From Psychrobacillus sp032154225 (GTDB taxonomy: Bacteria > Bacillota > Bacilli > Bacillales_A > Planococcaceae), in NCBI RefSeq assembly GCF_032154225.1, contig NZ_JALDYF010000001.1, positions 620,001-684,000 of the forward strand: DNA of 64,000 nucleotides, given 5' to 3'. The translations under genes were made by a program, and so were the position numbers. The notes below the pieces were generated by a model. That model was not told where the DNA came from, did no database searches, and saw nothing but the letters and a program-made list of their open reading frames with translations. Numbering within the stretch: the first letter of the stretch is position 1; each line of letters begins with the position of its first letter. Of this stretch, positions 25,532 to 34,246 are shown piece by piece.

Positions 25532-26746
25532 ATGAGAGCAACAGGAATTGTAGTTGAATACAATCCATTTCATAACGGCCATTTATATCATTTTCAGCAA
25601 TCACGCCTTAAAACGAAAAGTGATATCGTAATCGCTGTTATGTCTGGAAACTTTCTACAACGCGGAGAACCTGCTTTAGTGGATAAATGGACAAGGACTA
25701 AAATGGCTCTTGCAGCAGGCGTTGACATAGTAATTGAACTCCCTTACGTTTTTGCGACCGCTCAAGCTAGCGATTTTGCTAAAGGAGCTATCTATTTGTT
25801 AGATGCATTAAAATGTACCTCTTTTTGTTTTGGTAGCGAAGAAGGCTCTCTAAATGCGTTTCATCACACGTATGATTTATTATCTACCAAAAAGGCTGAT
25901 TATAATGCAGCCATTTCAAATTTAATCAAACAAGGTATCAGCTATCCAAAAGCATTGAACGAAGCGTATAAACTAATTTCAGCACATTCTACGATACCTT
26001 TAGTTGATTTATCGAAGCCAAATAATATTTTAGGATATCACTATATAGAAGCAGCGCATAATTTACAGGCGGCCATTAAGCCCGAAACAATTCAACGAGT
26101 AGTTTCTAATTATCATGATGATGTAAAAACAAACGAAACGATTGCAAGTGCGACAGGCATTCGAAAAGCGCTATTTGAAGAACAGGCACTTGCTCCCGTT
26201 CAACACTTTTTACCGAATACAAGCTATAACGAATTAGTTACGTGGAAAGAACATCAGCAAGCTTTTGGCAGCTGGGAGCAATTTTGGCCTCTTCTTCGCT
26301 TTACTATATTAAGACATTCTAAAGCTCAGCTAGCTACATTTTCTGAAGTAACGGAAGGCATGGAAAATGCCATTTGGAATGCCGCACATAAATGTGAAAC
26401 TTTTGTGGAGTTCATGCATTCGATAAAATCGAAACGATTTACTTGGACAAGAATTCAACGGATGTTAACGCATATATACACAGGATTTACACGGGAGCAA
26501 TTAAAACAATTCAACTTACCAACTTATATCCGTCCTTTAGGTATGAGTAAAAACGGTCAAGCTTATTTGCAATCAATCAAAAAAGACTTGCAACTCCCAC
26601 TTATTAGTAGGGTAGCTGCAAGTAAAGGAAATGACATGCTAGAGTTAGATATAAAAGTCACAAATTTATATTATTTAGGGTTACAAACGACAACTAGCCA
26701 AAAACTAATTGGAAACGATTATCGTACGATTCCCATTATTCGTTAG
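25532..26746 (+). CDS. tmcAL: tRNA(Met) cytidine acetate ligase TmcAL
   Basis: TmcAL (YlbM) makes N4-acetylcytidine at the wobble position of elongator tRNA-Met from acetate and ATP. The start ATGIVVEYNPFHNGHLYH is the nucleotidyl-transferase HxGH signature. VMSGNFLQRGEPALVDKWTR follows, as in the family. ATG 25532 begins the conserved part and has GAAAGGA upstream; the frame extends to 25445 with non-conserved sequence that I exclude. At 404 residues it is of normal length. It is the only plus-strand gene in its immediate neighbourhood. Confidence 0.95.
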   Translation: MRATGIVVEYNPFHNGHLYHFQQSRLKTKSDIVIAVMSGNFLQRGEPALVDKWTRTKMALAAGVDIVIELPYVFATAQASDFAKGAIYLLDALKCTSFCFGSEEGSLNAFHHTYDLLSTKKADYNAAISNLIKQGISYPKALNEAYKLISAHSTIPLVDLSKPNNILGYHYIEAAHNLQAAIKPETIQRVVSNYHDDVKTNETIASATGIRKALFEEQALAPVQHFLPNTSYNELVTWKEHQQAFGSWEQFWPLLRFTILRHSKAQLATFSEVTEGMENAIWNAAHKCETFVEFMHSIKSKRFTWTRIQRMLTHIYTGFTREQLKQFNLPTYIRPLGMSKNGQAYLQSIKKDLQLPLISRVAASKGNDMLELDIKVTNLYYLGLQTTTSQKLIGNDYRTIPIIR

Positions 26747-26750
26747 CTAC

Positions 26751-27797
26751 TTATTTTGGTTCTAATTCCTCTAAATAAGCAAGTGCGTCATCAATCGTTT
26801 TCACAGGTACAATTTTCATTTTTGTACCTATTTTTTTTGCCATTTTAAGTGCTTCTTCATAATTTGATATTAAATTAGGGTTATTAGCAAGTATAACTGG
26901 ATCAATTTCGTCATCGGGAGCAAAAAGAATATCGATTCCTTTTCGTTCGGCTGCTACAACTTTTAAATCGATTCCGCCGATTCTTCCAACAGTCCCATCC
27001 ATTCTCATTTCACCAGTTCCAGCAATATTATGCCCTTTCGAAATATCCTCTGGTAGCAATTGATTTAAAATTTCTAGCGTAAACATAAGACCTGCGGATG
27101 GGCCGCCAATTTCATCTGAATTTATATGGACAATTGGCGTTGTTGTCACTATTTTATCTTCCGTATAAGAAATACCAATACCCGGTTTTTCTAAAACACC
27201 TGGAACTGTTTTAAGCGTAACTTCTTTTTTTACTTCCTTCTCTTTTCTTTCTACAGTTAATTGAACGACATCACCTGCTTGTTTATCGCTTAAATAGGTT
27301 TTGATCTTTTCTTCCGTTAAATCCACTAAATTATCCATTCCAAGTATTTTATCACCTGGTTCTAAAACACCGTCTGCTGCACTATCCTTTACTACATTAA
27401 AAATAAATATGCCACGGTTTGTTACTTCATATGGCTTATTGGCGCGATCATAAGCTACGGTAATAGCATTAAATTGAGAATCAGACATAAGCTTTAATTG
27501 ACGAACATTATATTCTTTGTCATCCTCGTCTTTATTTCTTATTTGATCTACTTTGTAAATTTTTTGATTGTCGACCATTTTGGCGTATATGTATGTAAGT
27601 GGTGTTGCTTTCGCTAAGGCAATCGTTAGAAGGCTCAACGTTCCAACATCGTCTTTATCGCCATCCTCTACTTCTACAAGTGGAGATAACTCATAAGCTC
27701 CTCCAGGTTTTGAAATATACGATTCCATCGGATAAAACGCTAATGTTGATACGAGTGCTAAGACTAAAAGAAGGATTATCGGTTTCATCTTCTTCAT
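26751..27797 (-). CDS. ylbL: YlbL, membrane PDZ/Lon-type serine protease
   Basis: A membrane-anchored protease of the SepM/YlbL group. There is a signal anchor at about 5-23, a PDZ domain near 115-200 (GVLEPGDKILGMDN) and a Lon-type catalytic domain. The serine is in EIGGPSAGLMF and the lysine in RIGGIDLKVVAAERKG, giving the Ser-Lys dyad. In B. subtilis YlbL (YlbL and CtpA together) degrades the division inhibitor YneA during DNA damage recovery. ATG 27797 follows AGAGGGATAG. Its end converges on tmcAL only 4 bp away. Confidence 0.93.
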   Translation of the reverse strand: MKKMKPIILLLVLALVSTLAFYPMESYISKPGGAYELSPLVEVEDGDKDDVGTLSLLTIALAKATPLTYIYAKMVDNQKIYKVDQIRNKDEDDKEYNVRQLKLMSDSQFNAITVAYDRANKPYEVTNRGIFIFNVVKDSAADGVLEPGDKILGMDNLVDLTEEKIKTYLSDKQAGDVVQLTVERKEKEVKKEVTLKTVPGVLEKPGIGISYTEDKIVTTTPIVHINSDEIGGPSAGLMFTLEILNQLLPEDISKGHNIAGTGEMRMDGTVGRIGGIDLKVVAAERKGIDILFAPDDEIDPVILANNPNLISNYEEALKMAKKIGTKMKIVPVKTIDDALAYLEELEPK

Positions 27798-27894
27798 AAG
27801 CTATCCCTCTCTTTCTTTTCTATATTCACTTTTATAAGTTTAGCACTTCCATTTTTTCCTGACAAAACAAATGATAGATAAAGGATGAAATAAT

Positions 27895-28770
27895 ATGCAT
27901 AAAATAATTACAATTGCTAGTTGGGCTCTCATTATACTGCTTTTTTTGCAGCCTGGCATAGCTCATAAAGGGGCTATGGAAGGTATGCGTATCTTCACAA
28001 CCGCACTTCTCCCTTATTTACTCCCTTATTTAGTTATTACCCAAATGTTTATCCGTACTCAAAAAACTTTTTTGCAAAGTACTAACAAATTTAAACTATA
28101 TATGAATGTTTATTTGCTCAGTACAATTGGCGGTTTCCCAAGTGGTGCTGCTATTATTTCATCTTTAAAAGAGATCGGCACTTTAAATAATCGAAACGCT
28201 AGCTGGCTTCTTGCTATTTGTCATGCACCTAGCCCTATGTTTGTTATTGGATTTGTTGGCATAGATATTTTCCATGCGGAAGTTGCTGGTTTGAAATTAT
28301 TGATTGTGATTCATGTCATTAATATTATTTTTTTATTCGTATTTATCTTCTTTTCCGATTCAATTCAATTAACCCATGAGCAAACTAAGCTATCTACTTC
28401 TCCATTTCAAGAAAGTGTGAAAGAAACATCTCAAATATTATTACTAATCGGTACTACCGTCATCTTTTTTACTACTGTTAGTATTATTGTATTTGAATCA
28501 TTCAAGGAAATTTTTCCTTCTATTTCTCCTTTATTGCTAGTATTTATCGCTTCTTTTTTTGAAATGACCGGAGGAATTAGCTTGGCTGGAAATATATTAT
28601 CTGGAAATGATATGTTGCCAATGATTGTTGCGTTTATTGTTGCGTTTAGTGGATTGAGTATACATATGCAAGTAATTGTTTTAGCTCAAAAGGCTGGAAT
28701 ATCCATTAAACGATATATACTTTTACGAGCACTTCATATGCTACTTATTCCCCTGTTTTTTTTATTTTAA
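27895..28770 (+). CDS. ylbJ: YlbJ-like nucleoside-recognition membrane protein
   Basis: A polytopic membrane protein with about eight hydrophobic segments. STIGGFPSGAAIISSL and CHAPSPMFVIGFVG match the Gate/nucleoside-recognition repeats of sporulation protein YlbJ, known in B. subtilis as needed for heat-resistant spores. At 291 residues it is shorter than the roughly 400 of B. subtilis YlbJ, so part of the central or C-terminal region is missing or this is a compact form. ATG 27895 has AAAGGATGA upstream. It is divergent from ylbL, as in B. subtilis, although ylbK is absent. Confidence 0.75.
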   Translation: MHKIITIASWALIILLFLQPGIAHKGAMEGMRIFTTALLPYLLPYLVITQMFIRTQKTFLQSTNKFKLYMNVYLLSTIGGFPSGAAIISSLKEIGTLNNRNASWLLAICHAPSPMFVIGFVGIDIFHAEVAGLKLLIVIHVINIIFLFVFIFFSDSIQLTHEQTKLSTSPFQESVKETSQILLLIGTTVIFFTTVSIIVFESFKEIFPSISPLLLVFIASFFEMTGGISLAGNILSGNDMLPMIVAFIVAFSGLSIHMQVIVLAQKAGISIKRYILLRALHMLLIPLFFLF

Positions 28771-28782
28771 TATACTTAGTTG

Positions 28783-29350
28783 TGCAGTTTTTGGCTCGCT
28801 CCAGGCTTCACATTGAGCTATACGATGAACGGAAAAGTTTAACTTATTGTAGGTGGCTACGCCACTTACAATAAGTTTTTTAGTCGGTCATCGTATGGCA
28901 AATGTTCGCCTTTCGATCTCTGGAAACTTCCGTGCCAAGTTGTTAAATACTTTTGGCAATGGGAGAAGCAAGTTACCATTCTTTCTATTACACAGGCTGC
29001 CAAAGATGCAATTTTGGCAGCTTTTTGTAGGTTTTTAGAAAGAGACGCTTCTACATTTGAATATAAAGTGGAGAAGTAGATGACAAACTTACTTTGTACG
29101 AAAATTGTAGATCTATTTCTAACTAGAAGTGTCGATGAACTATTTCCTCTTATTCTTACATGAAATGGCCTAGGTAGAAATAACATGAATACACTCCCAT
29201 AAACAGAATGGATGTAGTGAAAAGCAGCGAAACGGGATAAGCGTTAGTCGAAGACCCCATAGTGGAGCTTTAGCGACCGAAGAGACTGAGCCAACGCCCT
29301 TAGTACGCGTCTGCTTGTAATGAAATCCACTCCTATAGCTTTCTTATTCT
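28783..29350 (+). repeat. Dispersed intergenic repeat, copy B
   Basis: Lies between the convergent genes ylbJ and coaD. The inner stem AACTTATTGTA/TACAATAAGTT differs at many positions from the other copies but stays paired, as does GCTGCCAAA/TTTTGGCAGC versus GCCGCC/GGCGGC elsewhere. The plus strand also carries the MTNLLCTKIVDLF reading frame at 29080. The whole 618-bp gap holds only this repeat and the coaD terminator. Confidence 0.85.
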
Positions 29351-29383
29351 AAAAAAAATCCCTGTGAAAATTCACAGGGATTT
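29351..29383 (-). terminator. Terminator of rsmD-coaD
   Basis: Minus-strand AAATCCCTGTGAA/TTCACAGGGATTTTTTTT directly after the coaD stop. Confidence 0.85.
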
Positions 29384-29389
29384 AGAAAA

Positions 29390-29875
29390 TTATTTTGTAT
29401 TATACTTTAACTTTAACGCAGATTCCACATGCTTCGGAACAAGTTCACCAATATATCCGCCATATTTTGCTACTTCTTTCACAATACTAGAACTCAAAAA
29501 CGAATATTGATTTTTCGTCATAATAAAAAACGTTTCAATCTCATCATTCAACACTCGATTCATCGAAGTAATCTGCATCTCATACTCGAAATCAGATACT
29601 GCACGCAATCCACGAATAATAACACTCGCATTTACACTCTCCGCGTAATCGATTAACAGTCCTTGAGAAGTTTCTACCGTTACATTCGGAAGATGTGCCG
29701 TCGCTTCTTTAATCAACTGAATCCTTTCCTCTACAGAAAAAAGAGGATGCTTCGAAGAGTTATTTAATACAACAACATATACTTTACCGAAAATTGCTGA
29801 TCCACGATTAATAATATCTAAATGTCCATTTGTAATAGGATCAAAAGTCCCTGGTACTACTGCAATTTTACTCAA
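29390..29875 (-). CDS. coaD: Phosphopantetheine adenylyltransferase
   Basis: CoaD adenylates 4'-phosphopantetheine to dephospho-CoA, the penultimate step of coenzyme A synthesis. AVVPGTFDPITNGHLDII contains the nucleotidyl-transferase TxGH motif; NRxxxY-type VIIRGLRAVSDFEYE and YSFLSSSIVKEVAKYGG (ISSS-type loop) complete the active site. The 161-residue length is standard. The start is TTG 29875 within the last codons of rsmD, so the two are translationally coupled. Confidence 0.97.
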   Translation of the reverse strand: MSKIAVVPGTFDPITNGHLDIINRGSAIFGKVYVVVLNNSSKHPLFSVEERIQLIKEATAHLPNVTVETSQGLLIDYAESVNASVIIRGLRAVSDFEYEMQITSMNRVLNDEIETFFIMTKNQYSFLSSSIVKEVAKYGGYIGELVPKHVESALKLKYNTK

Positions 29876-30443
29876 CTGAATTCTCCTCTTCTGTACGTTT
29901 ACGATAAATAGAAATAACCGTACTACCGTATGTTTCCCGTCTAGTAAGTGAAAAATCTCCTAAATCATCATCCAGCTTCACAGTTTTTTCGTGTTCACAC
30001 ACAATAATAGCAGAATCCGTCATACAACCATTTTCAACAATTTTCTTTGCAAAATCATAAAAAACGACTTTATCGTACGGAGGATCAACAAATAATAAAT
30101 CGATTTGAAGCTCCCTTTTCTGAAACGCTTTTACTGCACGAGAAGCATCAATTCTAAATATCTCACTGGATTGCTCTAGACGACACTTTTTTAAGTTCTC
30201 TCCAATTGTTTGCACAGCTTTTTGATCTTTTTCGATAAAAATACAACTATCTATACCACGACTTAACGCTTCAATGCCTAAATTCCCACTACCTGCAAAT
30301 AAATCCACCGCGATACCGCCATCAAAATAAGGACCAATCATATTAAAAATAGATTCCTTTACCTTATCAGTTGTAGGTCTTGTATTCGTGCCTGGAACTG
30401 CTTTTAATGGTATTCCTTTATTAGTCCCTGAAATAACTCTCAT
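29868..30443 (-). CDS. rsmD: 16S rRNA m2G966 methyltransferase RsmD
   Basis: RsmD (YlbH) N2-methylates G966 of 16S rRNA. The SAM-binding AVDLFAGSGNLGIEALSRG (about 45-63) and catalytic LLFVDPPYDK (about 114-123) are diagnostic. The 191-residue length is typical. ATG 30443 has TAGGAG upstream. The gene overlaps coaD by 8 bases, an arrangement found across Firmicutes. Confidence 0.95.
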   Translation of the reverse strand: MRVISGTNKGIPLKAVPGTNTRPTTDKVKESIFNMIGPYFDGGIAVDLFAGSGNLGIEALSRGIDSCIFIEKDQKAVQTIGENLKKCRLEQSSEIFRIDASRAVKAFQKRELQIDLLFVDPPYDKVVFYDFAKKIVENGCMTDSAIIVCEHEKTVKLDDDLGDFSLTRRETYGSTVISIYRKRTEEENSVE

Positions 30444-30477
30444 GCTATTTTCTCCTAGCTATCAAATTCGCATCCAA

Positions 30478-31890
30478 TTAAAATAATGCAGATTGTGTTA
30501 TATTAATTCGCTTCTCTTGTTTTTCAATTTCAAGTAAAAACAATCGAATTAACCACGCTTCTTCTACGTAATAATCTGATCCAATTTTCTCAAACGGATC
30601 TGACATTGCCTCGTATCTCTTTTCATTCAATACATAAAAAGGCTCTTGAACTGGAAAACGGAAACTTCTTGAAGCATTTTGTATATATAAACCTTTATTT
30701 GTTTCAGTAAAAGAATACCCTAGGTCCGTTAATAGCGGCTCAGCAGCATACAATACTCGTCCATCTTTAAATAAAACCTTCATATTTTCCTTCTGCAACT
30801 CATTAATATAAACAGTTCTAGAGTCCTCAAAAAGTAATGGGAAGTGCTCTTTACCGGATTCTAAGTTAAATGCAAAGAAAGATGTTTTTAAACCAATAAT
30901 TTCAGATAAAAGGGCATCTAAATCTTGTCCTGTTCGTTTCTCATTCTCTGTGAGAGAAGATTTCCAAGTGCTTAATTGATCCTCCGTAAAATAATTATTC
31001 AATGTTTCATACACCCAAACGGCCTTTTCTGAACCAATTGGTCGATTTACTAAATAGCTACCAACAACTTCCGCTAACAATAAGTTATCCTCTAACCCAT
31101 ACTGCGTTAAAATAGTTTTGACTACTAACTCATACTCGATTGAGTTCGGATCATCGCCAGTTACTATAATACGATATGGATTAATGCCATGTTTATTTTC
31201 CGTTAATAGAACCGACATATGTTCACTGCCTGGCAAATGTAAATCAGCTAATTGTGTTAAAAGTTCTTCTGGAAGTACTTTTTTAGAATAAAACGTAAAA
31301 TAATTATCTTCGTATATAACTGGAAGTACTTCTTTTTGCCAATATAAATCTGTAACTTTTCCAGCTCCAAACGCAAGTGTATAATCGATTAAATCTAAAG
31401 AAGTTTCCCCTATTATTGGAAGGCCACTAACCCACATCCCACCTCTTTTTAACTCATCTGTAATATGAAGCGTCGTGTAAGAAACTCCTCCATCATCGAG
31501 TTTCGCCATAAACTCTGTTAACGTTTTCCCATCCTCTAACCCATTTGCTAAAGGGATTTCATAAGAAATACTTTGCTTCGATGTTTCCCCTTCAAGGAAA
31601 GTAGTTAAATCCTCTGATAGTCGATCACAACTATTATTTTTACTTACATTACAGCTTCTATTTTCACTTAAAATTGGCCATGAAATAGTCGTCTCATCTT
31701 TTGGTAAATTACTAAAATGCTGTTTGACCACCATTTTGTCTGTTTTAAATTTCAATTCAATCTCTTGCTCATAAAAAAAAGATTGTTCACTATCAGCTAA
31801 ACTAGAAGAGTAAACATTATATTGAAATAATAGCAACACGCTATTTACTACAATGAGCAATACAGATATAAAGGTTATAACAATTTTCAT
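30478..31890 (-). CDS. Unknown membrane-anchored extracytoplasmic protein
   Basis: I do not recognise this 470-residue protein. It has one N-terminal membrane anchor (KIVITFISVLLIVVNSVLLLF) and is otherwise polar, so most of it is probably outside the cell. A CNVSKNNSC pair near residue 80-90 could form a disulfide. The C-terminal 90 residues (VLFKDGRVLYAAEPLLTDLGYSFTET...YYVEEAWL) look like a copper-amine-oxidase-N or stalk domain, common in Bacillales surface proteins. ATG 31890 follows GGAGG at good spacing. B. subtilis lacks a gene here between ylbG and rsmD; it may share the rsmD-coaD transcript. Confidence 0.7.
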   Translation of the reverse strand: MKIVITFISVLLIVVNSVLLLFQYNVYSSSLADSEQSFFYEQEIELKFKTDKMVVKQHFSNLPKDETTISWPILSENRSCNVSKNNSCDRLSEDLTTFLEGETSKQSISYEIPLANGLEDGKTLTEFMAKLDDGGVSYTTLHITDELKRGGMWVSGLPIIGETSLDLIDYTLAFGAGKVTDLYWQKEVLPVIYEDNYFTFYSKKVLPEELLTQLADLHLPGSEHMSVLLTENKHGINPYRIIVTGDDPNSIEYELVVKTILTQYGLEDNLLLAEVVGSYLVNRPIGSEKAVWVYETLNNYFTEDQLSTWKSSLTENEKRTGQDLDALLSEIIGLKTSFFAFNLESGKEHFPLLFEDSRTVYINELQKENMKVLFKDGRVLYAAEPLLTDLGYSFTETNKGLYIQNASRSFRFPVQEPFYVLNEKRYEAMSDPFEKIGSDYYVEEAWLIRLFLLEIEKQEKRINITQSALF

Positions 31891-31943
31891 AGAATTGTCC
31901 TCCAACAAAGTGGTAAGATAAGTTCGAAAGGAAGTGTATTTCA

Positions 31944-32333
31944 TTGATTCAACGTTTTATAGAACTTGGTGAGGGCTACGGAGATATATACGAACTTTGC
32001 GAACTCGCACGAGTAAACAAAGATCGAATACACCATGCATTTATCTTCTCATCAAAAAAAGATGATAAACAATATTATTCTATCGCAGTTGCCCTAAAAC
32101 CAACTAATACAGCCAACTTCTTCCCAATCTACATATGTAGAGAAGGAATACCAAGTATAAGCCCTGTTTCCAAAAGACTTGCTGCTTTCCAAGAAACGTT
32201 AGACGAGCTAGAAATCAAACCGGTTCAAATGGATATAAGAAATTCTATATCCTTTGAGGACACAACTCTGTTTTATCAGTACTTAATTGGCATTTTACGT
32301 TTAAATCATTTAATTCCACCGCTACAAAATTAA
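31944..32333 (+). CDS. Conserved small Bacillales protein (DUF7147-like)
   Basis: A 129-residue soluble protein beginning IQRFIELGEGYGDIYELCELA and ending GILRLNHLIPPLQ. This pattern recurs in short Bacillus proteins sometimes mislabelled methylthioribose kinase; I know no demonstrated role. No catalytic motif is visible. Start TTG 31944 has AAAGGAAG about 12 bases upstream. It diverges from the unknown membrane gene over a 53-bp gap and its stop lies 1 bp from that of convergent ylbG. Confidence 0.7.
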   Translation: MIQRFIELGEGYGDIYELCELARVNKDRIHHAFIFSSKKDDKQYYSIAVALKPTNTANFFPIYICREGIPSISPVSKRLAAFQETLDELEIKPVQMDIRNSISFEDTTLFYQYLIGILRLNHLIPPLQN

Positions 32334-32334
32334 T

Positions 32335-32607
32335 TTACAAACCAATTTTATAGTCGTACTCTTTCGCTTTATCTGGTTTACTGTTTTCAAATTCAGTATT
32401 TAAAAATGGTCGATATGATTCTAAAATTTCTTTCACAAAAGGAAGTTTATTCATCTTTTGTTTAGCAGTTTCTATTTGATCTTGATCACAATATAAGACA
32501 ACATATTTAAGTCTTTTCGAAATAAAATGGACATGTCCGTATTTTCTTAAAGACTTCGCTTGTTTTAAATGATGCACATAGACAACTAATCCTTGTCTTT
32601 CTGTCAT
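32335..32607 (-). CDS. ylbG: YlbG family (DUF2129) protein
   Basis: A 90-residue protein of the DUF2129 (UPF0298) family, function unknown, conserved in Bacilli between rsmD and ylbF. The core RQGLVVYVHHLKQAKSLRKYGHVHFISKRLKYVVLYCD is characteristic. Start ATG 32607 (MTERQG) follows GAGGGG; an earlier in-frame codon at 32622 lies within the ribosome site. No membrane segment or catalytic motif is seen. Confidence 0.88.
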   Translation of the reverse strand: MTERQGLVVYVHHLKQAKSLRKYGHVHFISKRLKYVVLYCDQDQIETAKQKMNKLPFVKEILESYRPFLNTEFENSKPDKAKEYDYKIGL

Positions 32608-32673
32608 ACAATTTCCCCTCATTTCCTCATCTCAAGAATAACATAAGCATGAATTTGATAGCAACAACAATAG

Positions 32674-32702
32674 CTGACAGTTGCGTGTCATTTCGATATA
32701 AT
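32674..32702 (+). promoter_or_regulatory. Sigma-A promoter of the phosphodiesterase gene
   Basis: CTGACA (32674-32679), 17 bp, TATAAT (32697-32702); 38 bp before the start codon. Confidence 0.7.
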
Positions 32703-32739
32703 AAAAAATATCTTTCGTTTTAGAGGGGGAGAAAAAGGA

Positions 32740-33642
32740 ATGGGAAAAAAAACTAACGTAGCAATTGCTATTGCAGCAGCTGCTGGAGCAGCCTGGGCAA
32801 GCACAAAAGCACTTTCAAAACCCCAAAGTCGCTCCACAAAAGAAGCACTCGAATACGGACATCCTATTGTTCTAGCGCATCGTGGTGGTTCTGCACTTGC
32901 ACCTGAATGCTCACCAGCAGCTTTCGAAAATGCTGCGAAACTTGGAGTTCATGGATTCGAAATAGATTTAAGATTAACAAAAGATGAGGAAATCATCGTT
33001 TTTCATGATGAAAATACAGACAGAGTAACAAATATTTCCGGCAGAGTAGCAGATTTTACATTAAACGAATTAAAAGAAGCAGATTTAGGCTATCACTTTC
33101 AAAATTTAAATGGAGAATTTTCTTTTAGAGATCGCGGTGAACAAATAATGACATTGGGGGAACTAATAGATTTATATCCTCAAATGCTTATTAATATGGA
33201 CATTAAAGACTCTCCACAAACATATGAAGGTAGCTTGATGCCATCTAAGCTATGGCGATTAATCGAAGAAAAACAAGCATATGACCGCGTTGTCGTTACT
33301 AGTTTTTTTGATGAACAAATTGATCGTTTTAATTTGTATGCACAAAACACCGTTGCTTTAGGTGCTGGTGAAAGAGAAGTGTTAAAAGCTTATTCTGCGT
33401 ACACAAGTCAGTTTAAACATTTATACCATCCAAAAGCAGATGTATTTCAAATTCCGGTAAAATCGAATGTATTTCCATTAGATAGCGCAGGCTTTATAAA
33501 GTTTTTATCTTCTTTAAATATTCCTGTTCACTACTGGACAATTGATGATCCAGAAATAATGGAAAAATTGCTGCGCAACGGTGCAAAAGGTATTATTACC
33601 GACCGACCTGATTTAGCAATGGAAGCACTGAAAATCGACTAA
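32740..33642 (+). CDS. Glycerophosphodiester phosphodiesterase family protein
   Basis: A TIM-barrel GDPD-family enzyme that splits glycerophosphodiesters into glycerol 3-phosphate and an alcohol. The catalytic elements VLAHRGGSALAPECS, GFEIDLRLTKDEEIIVFHDEN (metal Glu, Asp and second His) are intact. The N-terminus GKKTNVAIAIAAAAGAAWASTKAL is a short hydrophobic segment that could be a membrane anchor or uncleaved signal. The length of 300 residues fits. ATG 32740 is preceded by GAGGGGGAG, and it has its own promoter and terminator, so it is probably monocistronic. It is not part of the B. subtilis ylb order. Confidence 0.88.
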   Translation: MGKKTNVAIAIAAAAGAAWASTKALSKPQSRSTKEALEYGHPIVLAHRGGSALAPECSPAAFENAAKLGVHGFEIDLRLTKDEEIIVFHDENTDRVTNISGRVADFTLNELKEADLGYHFQNLNGEFSFRDRGEQIMTLGELIDLYPQMLINMDIKDSPQTYEGSLMPSKLWRLIEEKQAYDRVVVTSFFDEQIDRFNLYAQNTVALGAGEREVLKAYSAYTSQFKHLYHPKADVFQIPVKSNVFPLDSAGFIKFLSSLNIPVHYWTIDDPEIMEKLLRNGAKGIITDRPDLAMEALKID

Positions 33643-33688
33643 AAAAGGATGTGTGCAAAAGCCATTGACTTTTGCACACATCCTTTTT
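33641..33688 (+). terminator. Bidirectional terminator between GDPD gene and ricF
   Basis: Stem AAGGATGTGTGCAAAAG/CTTTTGCACACATCCTT with T runs on both sides, shared by two convergent genes. Confidence 0.9.
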
Positions 33689-33697
33689 ATTTTTTGT

Positions 33698-34144
33698 TTA
33701 AGCAGAGCAAGAACAAGATCCACCTGTTCCACATCCGCTTCCACAAGAACTTGCTGAAGAGAAAAAGGGATTACTTACAGGTACTTTAACACCTTCTGAA
33801 ACAGATTTACCGATCAACAAACTGACTTCATCTAGCAAGTCTTGCAACTCGTTTTCAGCAACTTTCAGCGTCGCTATTTCATCTACCATATCCAGCTTTC
33901 GTTTTGTTACTCGAATATCTTTCATAACAGTCGAATAATCTGGATGATATTTCCCAAAACGTTGTACCTCTTCGTATTGGTCTTTTAGTCTAGTGAAATG
34001 ATTTATTTCACGTACTAAAGTAGAATTTGTATATACAGCACGATGTGCATCAGCGTATTGATCAAACTGCTCAGAGGAAAGAACCATTGTACATAGTGTA
34101 TCTGACTGTTCCATTATTGTGGCCCATTCGTTCGTCATAATCAT
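33698..34144 (-). CDS. ricF: RicF (YlbF), iron-sulfur regulator of RNA maturation
   Basis: YlbF/RicF, with RicA and RicT, forms a complex that speeds mRNA processing by RNase Y and promotes sporulation, competence and biofilm formation. The protein is a helical Com_YlbF fold (LSSEQFDQYADAHRAVYT...) and ends with SCGSGCGTGGSCSCSA, the cysteine cluster that contributes to 4Fe-4S binding in this complex. ATG 34144 follows GGAGG by 8 bases; the longer frame from 34159 starts on the Shine-Dalgarno itself. The length is 148 residues. Confidence 0.92.
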   Translation of the reverse strand: MIMTNEWATIMEQSDTLCTMVLSSEQFDQYADAHRAVYTNSTLVREINHFTRLKDQYEEVQRFGKYHPDYSTVMKDIRVTKRKLDMVDEIATLKVAENELQDLLDEVSLLIGKSVSEGVKVPVSNPFFSSASSCGSGCGTGGSCSCSA

Positions 34145-34246
34145 GTAACATACCTCCAATCCTTTTCATCATAACAGAAAAGGAATAAAAAATTAATCAA
34201 ATTTGCCTCAACCTTAAAACTAAACATAATAGTTAGGAGAAATAAA

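Noticed and set aside
28866..29186. 106-codon minus-strand frame and its counterpart at 39801-40025 sharing QKYL-TWHGSF-R--GE-LPYDDR
   Set aside because: Antisense reading of repeat copies B and C; similarity follows from nucleotide identity and other copies are interrupted.
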